Shown piece by piece: positions 16,267 through 24,822 of a DNA stretch of 64,000 nt. The DNA comes from Pectobacterium zantedeschiae (lineage in GTDB: Bacteria > Pseudomonadota > Gammaproteobacteria > Enterobacterales > Enterobacteriaceae). The position numbers and the translations under genes are program-made. The notes below the pieces were generated by a model, which saw only the letters and a program-made list of their open reading frames with translations, was not told the origin of the DNA and made no database searches. The first letter of the stretch is position 1; the number at the start of each line of letters is the position of its first letter. The stretch is taken from positions 1,353,229-1,417,228 of the forward strand of contig NZ_NWTM01000001.1 of NCBI RefSeq assembly GCF_004137795.1. Direction: 5' to 3'.

Positions 16267-17250
16267 TTAGGATTCACTCCACTGCTGACGCTCTTTCTTC
16301 AACTTTTCCGCCAGCCCTTCATTAAATATGCTGTCGTCTTCGTTAAGCAGCACCGGAATCTGGCTGCAGTAGCAGTTGTACTGGTTGCCTCTCTCAGCAT
16401 AAAACGCCCTTACCTGTTCAGTGGTGTACACGTTGCCGTGTCGACTGGCATGCCACGGGCGCGTCGTAGGTTTGAGCGCTGACAGCCACAGAAGACCGGT
16501 ATTCAGTCCCAACCTATCAGCAACCCAGTTCGTTTCGTTCCACTGTGCCTGACGTAGCGCGCCAACCTGCTCGGTCTGGGCCATCGTTTTGGCGCGTGTC
16601 ATCGAGACATCAAGGCGCTTGCTGATTACCTTCGCAGTCTCGCGAGGGTTAACGCCTCTGCCAATAGCGTCGGCAATGACGTTCGCGAGGTCACCGCGCG
16701 CCCGGTCACTCTCGAGCTTCCAGTCGCTGTAAGTACTGATATATGCGCTGGCTATCTGATTCTGGTATGCCGAGCTGGAGAGCAATTGCTGCAGCGTTGT
16801 CTGACTGGCGTACGCCTGAGACTGCACCGACAAGTTGGTGAAGGCGTTTCGCGTACCTCGCTCATACTCAGCGGCGACATAATCCAGCGCCCAGAGATTT
16901 TGGCTTCCACCGTCGAGCAGTGCATCATCCAGGATGGTCTGGACTATCTGAAGCAGGTCGGCCAACTGCGCCGCCGTCATATCGTAGATGTAGCGACCGG
17001 CATTAACCTGGTACAGCGAAGGCTCTGCGCCATCGTTGTTGCACATCAGCCAGGACTTCTCGCCGTTGGCTTCACGCTGCTGCCCGGTCAGCCGCTGGTC
17101 AAACATCGCTTTCAGGCGGCGCTTTATCGTCAGATAGCGCTCATCGATGTCACGAAACATCCTGCCAACCTGCCGCGCTGACTGCGTAGGGTCCGCTTTA
17201 TTGCGTGGAACGATTGGCGTCCCGATTCGGGTCTGCACTGTCATCATCAT
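16267..17250 (-). CDS. Minor head protein (Mu F / SPP1 gp7-like)
   Basis: 327 residues. The C-terminal half contains the conserved core of the phage head morphogenesis family: TMAQTEQVGALRQAQWNE and LLWLSALKPTTRPWHASRHG, where a DxRTR/H..H-type motif is usual, then NCYCSQIPVLL. It overlaps the end of the portal gene by 53 bases. Such proteins enter the prohead and may be ejected with the DNA. The start (three ATG in a row at 17250) lacks a clear ribosome site, so exact start is uncertain. Confidence 0.82.
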   Translation of the reverse strand: MMMTVQTRIGTPIVPRNKADPTQSARQVGRMFRDIDERYLTIKRRLKAMFDQRLTGQQREANGEKSWLMCNNDGAEPSLYQVNAGRYIYDMTAAQLADLLQIVQTILDDALLDGGSQNLWALDYVAAEYERGTRNAFTNLSVQSQAYASQTTLQQLLSSSAYQNQIASAYISTYSDWKLESDRARGDLANVIADAIGRGVNPRETAKVISKRLDVSMTRAKTMAQTEQVGALRQAQWNETNWVADRLGLNTGLLWLSALKPTTRPWHASRHGNVYTTEQVRAFYAERGNQYNCYCSQIPVLLNEDDSIFNEGLAEKLKKERQQWSES

Positions 17251-18649
17251 CTGTCAGCGGATCCTTACCAGGTGGTTTTGCATTGGGGTCTGGTGTTCTG
17301 GGCTCTTTTCGTGGTTCCAGCTCACCGACAGCGCGGACCTCGTTCTCATCTACCGCGGGAGTGCCAAAGGCCTGCTGGGTCTTCGCCGCCACGTCCGCCA
17401 TCGTTGCCATGTTCGCGAGCTTTTCTTTCTCACTCGGGGCCAATAAATCAGACCAGGTCAGCGTCACCTCACCGGATGCCGGCGGATCAATAATGCCGAC
17501 AGTCCAGAAACGCTCAATCACACGGGTAATAACGTCAGAAAGAAAGCCCCAGCGGCGCTCGTTACAGCGGTTTGCCCAGGCTGCCTTATCTTCCTCAGAC
17601 GCGAGGTTGCCCGTCTGCTTGCCGAACATAATGTTGAACGGGCACTGAATTGTGGAAGAGAACGAGTTAGCCGACACAGTCCAACTTGGCGTCGGGTCAG
17701 CAGCAGCCACCGAGAGCACGGAGGTTTTACCACCCTGCGTCACTAGCGCCGCGTCGGTACCGCTATTCAGCTTCGTTACCTTGTCGTTCATCGCGTCGCC
17801 GAGCTTGTCATAACCGGCTTCTTTTGCCTGTTTGATCAGCGCATCAATGCTGACCTGTTCGCCGAACTCAGTGGCGAGCTGACGGCTGGCATTCTTCAGG
17901 AACCCTTCCGCACTGCCGCCTTTCGTCTTCTCAATATCCAGCAGGTCGTTGTAACCGGCCTCAAGGAGCGGGATTCCTGACAGAATATTGTCATCCTCAG
18001 AACCCTCACACAGCAGGATAATACGATCGGGATGAACCTGGACTGAACGCGGACTGCTGTAAGTTCCCTCATCGCCGATAGGTTGCTCATTGAACTGATA
18101 GCTGACTGGCTGGCCGTAAGTTTCAGACCAGGTATCGATATCCAGATTGCCCGGTGTGATCTGTGGCTCCCACGCCGGGATAAGTTTCACCAGTGCTTTG
18201 CTGCCGAGTTTTTTTACCACGTCGGTATCAATAGGCTGGCTCCAGTCCCGGCTATCGCGCACCTGTATCAGTAATGCGGAATAGCGGCCGACCATGTTGC
18301 GTCGATCAGCGTCTTTGATTTTCGCCCAGTGTTTTTTCATCAGCTTCGTGACAGCTTTCTCCCACTGCGTTGTGGTCGTCGACTCCTTGTCTTCGTCGCC
18401 GTCGATGATGGTTGGCCGGTCGACCCAGCAGCCATCGAGAAGCTTGTGCACGGCCGAGAAGCCGGTCGAACCGCGCCGGTACTGCCGGTAGAAATTATCG
18501 AAGCTGAGCGTGTCCGGGTAGCCGAACTCGTCCCACAACTTCGTGCGCTTCACGTTGCCATTGCGCCCTGCGTACAGCATTCGCTGCCGCCCGATAGCAT
18601 CAGTAAGGGCGTTTACGAGGAATGAAACCTCGCCTTGTTGTTCACTCAC
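17198..18649 (-). CDS. Portal protein (DUF1073 / HI1409 family)
   Basis: 483 residues from a GTG with GGAG seven bases upstream. The sequence is of the DUF1073 portal group: RRGSTGFSAVHKLLDGCWVDRPTI near the N terminus and STIQCPFNIMFGKQTGNLAS in the C-terminal half. Databases may label this family Acb1-like because an anti-CBASS domain is related to it; its place between terminase and head genes argues for the portal. The last 60 residues are acidic and proline-rich. Confidence 0.88.
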   Translation of the reverse strand: MSEQQGEVSFLVNALTDAIGRQRMLYAGRNGNVKRTKLWDEFGYPDTLSFDNFYRQYRRGSTGFSAVHKLLDGCWVDRPTIIDGDEDKESTTTTQWEKAVTKLMKKHWAKIKDADRRNMVGRYSALLIQVRDSRDWSQPIDTDVVKKLGSKALVKLIPAWEPQITPGNLDIDTWSETYGQPVSYQFNEQPIGDEGTYSSPRSVQVHPDRIILLCEGSEDDNILSGIPLLEAGYNDLLDIEKTKGGSAEGFLKNASRQLATEFGEQVSIDALIKQAKEAGYDKLGDAMNDKVTKLNSGTDAALVTQGGKTSVLSVAAADPTPSWTVSANSFSSTIQCPFNIMFGKQTGNLASEEDKAAWANRCNERRWGFLSDVITRVIERFWTVGIIDPPASGEVTLTWSDLLAPSEKEKLANMATMADVAAKTQQAFGTPAVDENEVRAVGELEPRKEPRTPDPNAKPPGKDPLTDDDDSADPNRDANRSTQ

Positions 18650-18660
18650 TGATGAGCTCC

Positions 18661-20208
18661 TTAGAAGAAGATTGCCCCCACCTTCGCCGGTGAGTGCAGT
18701 ACGCGGTAACGAGTAGCATCCCAGTCGTGATCTTCCTGGGTGGTGTCGACATCGTCAGACTTCTTGTCGTCACGGACTAAAACAGGGATGCGGCTTATCC
18801 AGCCCCGGCAGTGCTCCATTACATAAAAAGCTGGCTTCTCGGGTATTCCTGACTCCATCTTTTTGGCTTCAACAACCGCCTCAAGCATGTCCGCGAAAAG
18901 CGATGCACCGTTGATACGCGATCCCGGCGTCTTGTCCGCCGGTATCCATTTGACGCCCTGAGCTTCCATTTTCTGTGCAATGGAAAGCTCGTTGTCGCCA
19001 GTGTTGAAAATTGCGCCGTCGGCAGGGCCGGGGATAACTTCGCGGCATATGCCTGGCACAATGTGCATCTGGCCTTTGCCCTGAACTTCCTCCGGCTCGT
19101 CTACTTCCTCACCCAACAGACGTTTATCAACCCATGCAACGCCCTTTGCGACGTTCGTCGAGGACATATTGAGGCCTTTGTTGAGTTCGTCCGGCGGGCA
19201 GCCGTACCACTCACCAATCAGAATCAGCGACCCGGCTGGCGGGCAGAACTGGCGGCCGTCGGGCAACTCAGCGGCTGTGCCGTCGGCGCGCGCCCACCAG
19301 AGGTTAGAGAACGGCTTTGATTCGCCCCAGTCGTGGGAGCGGTCAACCGTCCAGCTATCCGGGATACGGAACGGCTTGATAACGTGCAACAGCGCATTCC
19401 ACAGGTGGTCAAAGCGCCCGCCACTGGTCACATCCCATGAACCTTCTACCCATGCTTTGCGCCGGTTCGGGTCTTTGATAGCCATCAGCGTCGCGATGTA
19501 CTGCGGATCCAGATACGGGTTTTCTTTGAACGAGCCGTGAATTGCAACGCGTGTAAGCGTCACATCCTCTTCGCGCTCAGTCTGCGGGTTAAACACCTTC
19601 TGCGTTTCGCGAATGATGGTGCCGCGCGGCGCAGGCTCGATGAAGCGCTTCTTCACCCAGGTATGGCCGATGCCGAACGGGTTGGTCGTGCTGAACGTTT
19701 CCAGGGGGATCGGCTTCAGCAGACTGCCGTCCGCCAGCGGGTAGTTCTCGGGCCGGAACGAGCTACGACGACACGAAAACATCATTTCGTAGAATTCAGC
19801 AGACTGCTGCTTTGTCAGCTCGTTGAACCCGATGAACGGGAACTCCTGCCCGTGGTAGTCCCAGTAATCACCCTCTTCCTTCCCGAATCGGAACAGCAGC
19901 TCTTCGCCGGTAGGCCAAACCCAACGCAATTCACTGGCCGATGCCAGATAGCGTGCGCCGTCGTTAAACAGGCGGTACATACGCTTTGACTGGGTGATAA
20001 TGTCGGTGAGGTTTTTATACTCGGTATCGAAAATGACGCCGCGCCAGAACGAACCATAGCCCAGACCAACCAGGCGACGAAAGCGCGCCAACTGGGCGGC
20101 GGTTTTACCCGGCCCGCGAGTTCCCTCGTAGAGTATCTCGTTACAAGGACAGCTAAGGGAGAGTGATTGCGATCCCGGCAAAGGTTTCCAGACGGCTTTG
20201 TAATTCAT
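18661..20208 (-). CDS. Terminase large subunit
   Basis: 515 residues from the ATG at 20208, which overlaps the small subunit stop as ATGA; an upstream in-frame start at 20253 is less likely. The ATPase motor shows Walker A GTRGPGKT (residues 29 to 36) and a Walker B region FPFIGFNEL (123 to 131) where NE replaces the usual DE. The nuclease half follows, with DWGESKPFS near residue 295. It packages DNA into proheads together with the small subunit. Confidence 0.93.
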   Translation of the reverse strand: MNYKAVWKPLPGSQSLSLSCPCNEILYEGTRGPGKTAAQLARFRRLVGLGYGSFWRGVIFDTEYKNLTDIITQSKRMYRLFNDGARYLASASELRWVWPTGEELLFRFGKEEGDYWDYHGQEFPFIGFNELTKQQSAEFYEMMFSCRRSSFRPENYPLADGSLLKPIPLETFSTTNPFGIGHTWVKKRFIEPAPRGTIIRETQKVFNPQTEREEDVTLTRVAIHGSFKENPYLDPQYIATLMAIKDPNRRKAWVEGSWDVTSGGRFDHLWNALLHVIKPFRIPDSWTVDRSHDWGESKPFSNLWWARADGTAAELPDGRQFCPPAGSLILIGEWYGCPPDELNKGLNMSSTNVAKGVAWVDKRLLGEEVDEPEEVQGKGQMHIVPGICREVIPGPADGAIFNTGDNELSIAQKMEAQGVKWIPADKTPGSRINGASLFADMLEAVVEAKKMESGIPEKPAFYVMEHCRGWISRIPVLVRDDKKSDDVDTTQEDHDWDATRYRVLHSPAKVGAIFF

Positions 20209-20693
20209 CCACCAAGAACCTCGCTCTGCTGTTTCTGTGCTGCCGCCTCCCAACCTTCAACGCTATCGCAACTCGGAACAGGCATAACGTTATGAGTGGC
20301 AACCACGCTTTGCTCCACCTTCTGCTTATTGGTGTAAACGTCACCAACATCTTTGGCTGCCTGCTCGAGCAATTGAGCGGTCATCCCGAAGTTTTTCATT
20401 TCCTCAGCCTTAACAGCCATGCGATTGAGCGCGCGGAGTCGATACGCTTTGTTGGCGATCGGGATATCTGAGATTTCATTCTGGAAGCGCTTGCGGGATT
20501 CATTGAACATATCAACCCATTTTTTCGCGAGCTTTTTGCCGCTAACTTTCGTGGGGTCGTGTGATTCAATCTGCTGACGGCTAACTTTGATGCCAAATTC
20601 TTTTTGGACGGACTCAACTACCTGAGAGGGGGTATCAAAGCATGCAAGTGATTGGATGATGAAGGCTTTTACCTCTGATTTTAACACCGCCAT
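20205..20693 (-). CDS. Terminase small subunit (DUF2280 family)
   Basis: 162 residues. The N terminus VKAFIIQSLACFDTPSQVVESVQKEFGIKVSRQQIESHDP is typical of the DUF2280 group, whose helix-turn-helix recognises the packaging site; only parts are quoted here as the pattern continues to residue 45. The middle is helical with KKWVDMFNESRKRF. It is coupled to the large subunit by a four-base overlap. A remnant of a different small-subunit-like gene lies at 21982..22059. Confidence 0.85.
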   Translation of the reverse strand: MAVLKSEVKAFIIQSLACFDTPSQVVESVQKEFGIKVSRQQIESHDPTKVSGKKLAKKWVDMFNESRKRFQNEISDIPIANKAYRLRALNRMAVKAEEMKNFGMTAQLLEQAAKDVGDVYTNKQKVEQSVVATHNVMPVPSCDSVEGWEAAAQKQQSEVLGG

Positions 20694-20724
20694 AGTTCAC
20701 CATCCGTCCAACCCTGTCCAAAAT

Positions 20725-21363
20725 TTACGCCAATTTTAATAAGCACGTTCCGCATGCCCTCGCCACATCGACGTGAGCCACTTCCGGCCTGTTGTTTGCC
20801 GCATCAACCATTTCCTGCACGTCACGGCTTGCACCGTAGCGACGAACGACGCCAACGAATTCCTCAACATCGTGACCGCGCACTTTCAGCACCGGCAATC
20901 CGGTATCTCGTTTAAATTTCGGAGCGCCAAATTCATCAGTCGCGTGGCAAATGTGGTAAAGCTCATGCTCAATGAGTGCGCAGAAATCCAGATCGCTACA
21001 TTGAGCGCAATAGTCAGCGGCCAGCGTGATAATGAATGTTGGGATTCTCCCGAACCATTCGTGCATCTGCTGTTCCATTCTCGCTTTTTGCCATCCACCC
21101 GCACGCATCATCACTTCTTCGCATTGACCAAGAACAGTACGGCCTTTTTTCTCGAATGCTGATGACGCCCACATAAACGCAATATCAGCTGTATGCAGAT
21201 GAAAATGATCCGGGTTATACAGGTTTCCGCTTTCGCTGATGATCTGCTTGTCTACCCAATCATAAATCTCGTCCGCAGGTATTAACCTGGTATATGGGCA
21301 CGGGATGTGAGGCGTCATGAAATCATTTGGCGGGTATGGCCGCGTAATGTCTTTATCAGACAT
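20725..21363 (-). CDS. Putative phage metallopeptidase
   Basis: 212 residues from the ATG at 21363; GAGG lies a little far upstream. The sequence contains a zincin motif HELYH in CALIEHELYHICHAT (near residue 135), with further His and Asp downstream (GHDVEEF). Several cysteines near the centre (CAQCSDLDFC) may bind a second metal or form a cluster. This family occurs next to terminase genes in many prophages; its substrate is unknown to me. Confidence 0.75.
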   Translation of the reverse strand: MSDKDITRPYPPNDFMTPHIPCPYTRLIPADEIYDWVDKQIISESGNLYNPDHFHLHTADIAFMWASSAFEKKGRTVLGQCEEVMMRAGGWQKARMEQQMHEWFGRIPTFIITLAADYCAQCSDLDFCALIEHELYHICHATDEFGAPKFKRDTGLPVLKVRGHDVEEFVGVVRRYGASRDVQEMVDAANNRPEVAHVDVARACGTCLLKLA

Positions 21364-21398
21364 AACAGAATATTCCTCTACATTGGAAACTATAAACC

Positions 21399-21465
21399 CC
21401 ACGGTACCGGATACCGGCGACAACGAAAACCTATACGATATTCTGCTTTCTGTGCGGTACCGTGG
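21399..21465. repeat. 10-base inverted repeat upstream of the terminase block
   Basis: CCACGGTACC (21399..21408) and GGTACCGTGG (21456..21465) are exact reverse complements, 47 bases apart. No gene is called between them. Position just upstream of the metallopeptidase and terminase genes fits a packaging or regulatory site. Confidence 0.5.
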
Positions 21466-21533
21466 ATGTTTTTAGCATTTTATAAAACCATTACGCTATT
21501 CACTCGCTTGGAAATGAATGGTGTGATGGCAAT

Positions 21534-21556
21534 AAAAAAACCACCCGAAGGTGGCC
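21534..21556 (-). terminator. Rho-independent terminator after 21606..21827
   Basis: CCACC and GGTGG pair around a tetraloop, followed on the minus strand by seven T and ATTGCC. Confidence 0.75.
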
Positions 21557-21605
21557 TTTGTGCTGGCGATATAAAATCGCCCTTATATGGTTCCGATAAG
21601 CCGAT

Positions 21606-21827
21606 TTACTTTACTTTTAATGCTTCTTGAATAGCATCAGCTAGCGTGGATATATGTTGAGCAACAGCCTTAAGCTCAACATCCGTTTTGCAAGTAGCGC
21701 AAACGTCCGAACTCCCTACTGAGGCTTTCGCAACTTCAAGCGCCGCCTGCACAGCTAGTAATCGTTGTGCTTTCTGGATTGCCTCTTCTTCTGTTTTGCT
21801 AGCTCCAGCAAAATAGTTCTCTAACAT
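21606..21827 (-). CDS. Hypothetical small helical protein
   Basis: 73 residues from the ATG at 21827, chosen because AAAGGAAAATATA precedes it; the frame stays open to an ATG at 21950, which has no good ribosome site. The sequence is helical (EEAIQKAQRLLAVQAALEVA) with one CATC pair (CATCKTD). Terminator follows. Function unknown. Confidence 0.6.
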   Translation of the reverse strand: MLENYFAGASKTEEEAIQKAQRLLAVQAALEVAKASVGSSDVCATCKTDVELKAVAQHISTLADAIQEALKVK

Positions 21828-21981
21828 TATATTTTCCTTTTCTAAGCCATCCCCAGTAGATGACAGCAAAATGATAATTGGGTCGATTGCGCACTTTTCA
21901 AGCATTATCACGTGCGCCAGATTAGATGCCTTACTGCTGGCCTCAGCCATCTGCTAATGGCTTGATCATACCGTTGTCGTA

Positions 21982-22059
21982 CTATGCCACTATTTCACGG
22001 AGAGACATCACTCCGGCCTGGTATGCCGATTCGATGGCTCCCCAGTCCGGTTTTGCCAT
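21982..22059 (-). pseudogene. Truncated HTH protein, terminase small subunit-like
   Basis: The frame from the ATG at 22059 (AGGAAA upstream) reads MAKPDWGAIESAYQAGVMSL and REIVA, then stops at TAG. This is the start of a common prophage small-terminase-like HTH protein (MAKPDW.AIE..YRAG..SLREIA). The normal continuation is absent; the following bases do not resume it. It is best read as a relic of an older or exchanged terminase module. Confidence 0.6.
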
Positions 22060-22084
22060 GGTTGTTTTCCTGTTTTGAGCCATT

Positions 22085-22106
22085 AAAAAAGCCACTCGAA
22101 AGTGGC
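22085..22106 (-). terminator. Rho-independent terminator after 22148..22498
   Basis: GCCACT and AGTGGC pair around a CGAA/TTCG loop with six T on the minus strand. Confidence 0.8.
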
Positions 22107-22147
22107 CTTTGTGGCGGCAATAAAAAACGCTAGGATGTGTGACAGTG

Positions 22148-22498
22148 TTATTTAATTACCGTGGTGGAAGTTGATTTACGTCCAACATGAACAAGCATCT
22201 TGTTCTGGACATCATTGATATCAAAAATCTGTTCCAGAAGTTCAATCACTCGCGCACTAATAGAGTCCGATGCAGACTTTAATTCACCAACCGATACATG
22301 ACCTTCATCATCAAACTCTACAGGCCTTGCAATGACGCCATAATAAACGTTTTCAGGTAACTCGACTCCCGATGGGCTTTCCTTGGTGAATCCATTGTCA
22401 GCAAGTTGCTTTGTTACCTTAGAGTAAACTTCCGTACGCCCATCAACTGTAATGTCGAAAGTAATTAAAACAGTAAACTTCGTTTCTTTAAGAGCCAT
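22148..22498 (-). CDS. Hypothetical phage protein
   Basis: 116 residues from the ATG at 22498; an in-frame ATG lies four codons earlier. The sequence begins MALKETKFTVLITFDITVDG and contains an acidic middle (PVEFDDEGHVSVGEL). No known domain recognised. It lies between the lysis genes and the terminase region, followed by its own terminator, and may be cargo. Confidence 0.55.
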   Translation of the reverse strand: MALKETKFTVLITFDITVDGRTEVYSKVTKQLADNGFTKESPSGVELPENVYYGVIARPVEFDDEGHVSVGELKSASDSISARVIELLEQIFDINDVQNKMLVHVGRKSTSTTVIK

Positions 22499-22693
22499 AC
22501 ATAACCCCATGCATTGTTTGTCGGTGCTAGATTATTTTATTAATGGGGTCTATTCCTAAAAATTCAAGCCATACTCTCGCAGTGGCCTAAACATAACGAC
22601 TCAGATCAAGGCACAACCTCCATCCGTCATGCACACTTCCACGATCATGAAACGAATGCTAACTTAACCCTTCCTAATGCTGAGATCTCTTTT

Positions 22694-23098
22694 GTGAAAA
22701 CTAATTTTTTAACCGCCGTGCCACTTATCATCGCTTCTTCTGGCACAGTGAATGCTGAAGGTATGAGTATGGCTGAGTATCAGCAAGTGCAGTCAATCAA
22801 CCAATGTGCATATATCGCCAACACAATGATGGCTGACAATACAGCTCAGGTTATGAAGCTTGCGCTGAGCCGTTATGTTTCAATGGCCTCCAAGATGAGT
22901 CCTGATGACTATAACCCTACCCCAAGTGACCTCGCCATTGACTATGCGCTTTTCTTCCAGCAGAAAGTATCTAACACTGAAGACGAGATGTTTCAGCAGA
23001 TTAACAAGCGCGTGCTTCCCCTAGCGTCAAGTTCTTGGGTGCTTGTAGCCCGTGACTGGTGGGTCGTCAAACAATGCTCACTTGCTACAGGACTATGA
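22694..23098 (+). CDS. Secreted protein of unknown function, opposite to the late operon
   Basis: 134 residues from a GTG. The first 21 residues form a signal peptide (MKTNFLTAVPLIIASSGTVNA with probable cleavage after NA). The mature part is helical with two cysteines (NQCAY and KQCSL) that could form a disulfide in the periplasm. It lies between the Rz relic and other genes but on the plus strand, so late transcription opposes it. It is a candidate lysogenic conversion gene. The ribosome site is weak, so the start is uncertain. Confidence 0.55.
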   Translation: MKTNFLTAVPLIIASSGTVNAEGMSMAEYQQVQSINQCAYIANTMMADNTAQVMKLALSRYVSMASKMSPDDYNPTPSDLAIDYALFFQQKVSNTEDEMFQQINKRVLPLASSSWVLVARDWWVVKQCSLATGL

Positions 23099-23110
23099 TT
23101 ATTAATAATT

Positions 23111-23232
23111 TTATCCAAGGCATTGTTCCCGCACGTACGCTTGCAAGCCCGTTAATTGGTTGGTGACGGTTTCGATTCGCTCTCGGAGGGTGAAATAACC
23201 CCGTTGAGCGGAATCAGTAGGTCTGATGCCGA
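23111..23232 (-). pseudogene. Remnant C terminus of a second Rz-type spanin
   Basis: In a frame different from Rz, directly after the Rz stop, the bases encode PLIGIRPTDSAQRGYF and TLRERIETVTNQLTGLQAYV, ending REQCLG. This is the standard C terminus of lambdoid Rz proteins (YFTLRERI..QL.GLQ.Y...QC). The intact Rz gene upstream has its own C terminus, so this is a leftover from an earlier lysis module after recombination. Confidence 0.6.
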
Positions 23233-23763
23233 TTAGTGGGCGATGATGCCCTGCTGTTGCAGCCCTCGAATATACCCGTGAAGGTAAAGCAGTTTCGACT
23301 GGTCGTCCTTTATTCCGGCTCTGATATCGAGAATGTTTCGTCCAGCAACCGGAGAGAGTCGGAGGGCGGTTGCATTGCCCATGCTGCTGGCGCTGCGTAC
23401 TGCGCCCGCTGATTGCTCACAGGTTGCAAGGGCTGCGCTGGCGAACTGCACGCGACGCTTGCCGCTGACAATATCATTACGCAGACGATCCGCTTCACGT
23501 TTTGCATCTTTCCGCTCCTTTGTGGATTTGGCATCTAACGCTGCTATTTGTTGTTGGAAGTTGTGCTCACGATTACGAGCCGCTTCGCTATCCGCTGTCG
23601 CTTTGTCTGATACGGATTTCAGCACCAGAGCGTGTTCAGTTTTCAGTGTCGCTATATCAGCGTCATAATTCGTTGATACGATCCACCAGCAGAATGATCC
23701 GCCAGCGATGATTCCAGCCACCAGCGAAACAGCTGCTATTTTCCAATTAGGGATAATGCTCAT
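23233..23763 (-). CDS. Rz: Inner-membrane spanin Rz
   Basis: 176 residues; the start overlaps the endolysin stop (ATGA). An N-terminal membrane helix (IAAVSLVAGIIAGGSFCWW) is followed by a periplasmic coiled coil (SDKATADSEAARNREHNFQQ). The end LRLSPVAGRNILDIRAGI..LLYLHGYIRGLQ is typical of Rz. With Rz1 it fuses inner and outer membranes in the last step of lysis. Rz1 is encoded inside it in another frame. Confidence 0.88.
   Translation of the reverse strand: MSIIPNWKIAAVSLVAGIIAGGSFCWWIVSTNYDADIATLKTEHALVLKSVSDKATADSEAARNREHNFQQQIAALDAKSTKERKDAKREADRLRNDIVSGKRRVQFASAALATCEQSAGAVRSASSMGNATALRLSPVAGRNILDIRAGIKDDQSKLLYLHGYIRGLQQQGIIAH
23310..23507 (-). CDS. Rz1: Outer-membrane spanin lipoprotein Rz1, nested in Rz
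   Basis: 65 residues from the ATG at 23507, with GGAGCGGAAAG upstream. A lipoprotein signal (MQNVKRIVCVMILSAASVAC, lipobox SVAC) is followed by a proline-containing mature part (SSPAQPLQPVSN). It lies entirely within Rz in a different frame, the classical arrangement. It works with Rz as the outer half of the spanin. Confidence 0.85.
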   Translation of the reverse strand: MQNVKRIVCVMILSAASVACSSPAQPLQPVSNQRAQYAAPAAWAMQPPSDSLRLLDETFSISEPE

Positions 23764-24383
23764 ACCAGAACCTGTCGAGCTCGTTCAAAACGTTCACGCC
23801 GCTCGGCCAATCCGTTACTTCCGCCGTTTATCAATCGCGTTACTGCAACGACGTCATCAGCTACAGCGCCGCATTTACGTGAATTCCAGAACCACGCCGC
23901 AGAACGCATAGCATAAATGTCCTGCTCTAATAGCTCAGGTTTAGCAATCAAATCCACGCCCAATACCGCACCACAATTCATGTAGTTCGTTGCACCTGTG
24001 ACTTGAATCAGCCCGCGCCCACGGAAGTTCCAGCCGTCACCCGCAGCCTTGTTTCCCATTCTCCCGCCATAAACCAGATTAGCTATTGCCGCCTGTCGGT
24101 TCATAGGAACAGATTTTTCACCGGGCTGACGCCCCAGCATCGAAATCTGGTCAGCACTCAGACGATGGCCGAATGTCGCTTTCAAACCATTCTGGCTGTA
24201 GTTAAACGACTCAACGATATGAGAAAATCCGGCTGACTCGTGGCCCACTTGAGCAATAAACATCGCTTGTGCCACCGGCAGAGTGATGCCGTATACATCG
24301 AATGTGTCCTTAATAACCGGATACCAACGCGCAGCCAGCTCGGCGCTGATATTAGCCGCCATTTGAAATTGTGACTGATTCAT
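23760..24383 (-). CDS. Endolysin, glycoside hydrolase family 19
   Basis: 207 residues with AGGTATAAAT before the ATG. GH19 signatures are clear: AQVGHESAGFSHIVESFNYS with the two catalytic glutamates Glu49 and Glu58, and GRGLIQVTGATNY near residue 123. No signal peptide, so export needs the holin. It cleaves murein glycan strands at lysis. It lies two bases after the holin and overlaps Rz. Confidence 0.92.
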   Translation of the reverse strand: MNQSQFQMAANISAELAARWYPVIKDTFDVYGITLPVAQAMFIAQVGHESAGFSHIVESFNYSQNGLKATFGHRLSADQISMLGRQPGEKSVPMNRQAAIANLVYGGRMGNKAAGDGWNFRGRGLIQVTGATNYMNCGAVLGVDLIAKPELLEQDIYAMRSAAWFWNSRKCGAVADDVVAVTRLINGGSNGLAERRERFERARQVLV

Positions 24384-24385
24384 AT

Positions 24386-24718
24386 TTATACCTGCGAATT
24401 AGTGTCGCCAGTCTTACTTCCAACAACGCGGCGAAGAATGGAACTGATATAGTCAATGCCGAGGAAGCCGATGAATACGCTGCCCATCGACGCAAAATTC
24501 GAATCCCATCCCAATGCTGACAACCCGTCATTGATGTAGTAGGCAACCAGCGAACACATAGCAGCATCGAGCAATCGTCGTGACCAGCTATCACGACCAA
24601 CATACGCGGCACGCAAAAGCGCCATTACTGCCGCGGCAACTGAGTAACCGACTTCTTTCTGTGTAAACCACGCGATCAGTTGCGCCCACGCGTCGGGATT
24701 TTTATCTGGCATTTTCAT
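24386..24718 (-). CDS. Holin (lambda holin 3 family type)
   Basis: 110 residues with GTGGAGAT before the ATG. Three hydrophobic segments are visible (VAAAVMALLRAAYVG, MCSLVAYYINDGLSALG, MGSVFIGFLGIDYISSIL). Size, start (MPDKNPDAWAQLIAW after MK) and its place just before the endolysin match this holin family. It opens the inner membrane at lysis. Confidence 0.88.
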   Translation of the reverse strand: MKMPDKNPDAWAQLIAWFTQKEVGYSVAAAVMALLRAAYVGRDSWSRRLLDAAMCSLVAYYINDGLSALGWDSNFASMGSVFIGFLGIDYISSILRRVVGSKTGDTNSQV

Positions 24719-24760
24719 ATCTCCACCTCCGAGTTACGGGGCACAGTGTGATTTAAGGGC

Positions 24761-24792
24761 AAAGAAAGCCCGCCGCGAACTTACAGCGGGCT
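24761..24792 (-). terminator. Terminator-like hairpin after the nuclease gene
   Basis: AGCCCGC and GCGGGCT pair around a 12-base loop, followed on the minus strand by TTCTTT. Confidence 0.6.
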
Positions 24793-24822
24793 ACGTAATT
24801 TATTAATTACTGCGGAGTTGTA

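Noticed and set aside
17198-18649. Reading the portal gene as an anti-CBASS nuclease because of family naming
   Set aside because: Size, gene order after terminase and DUF1073 portal motifs fit a portal protein.
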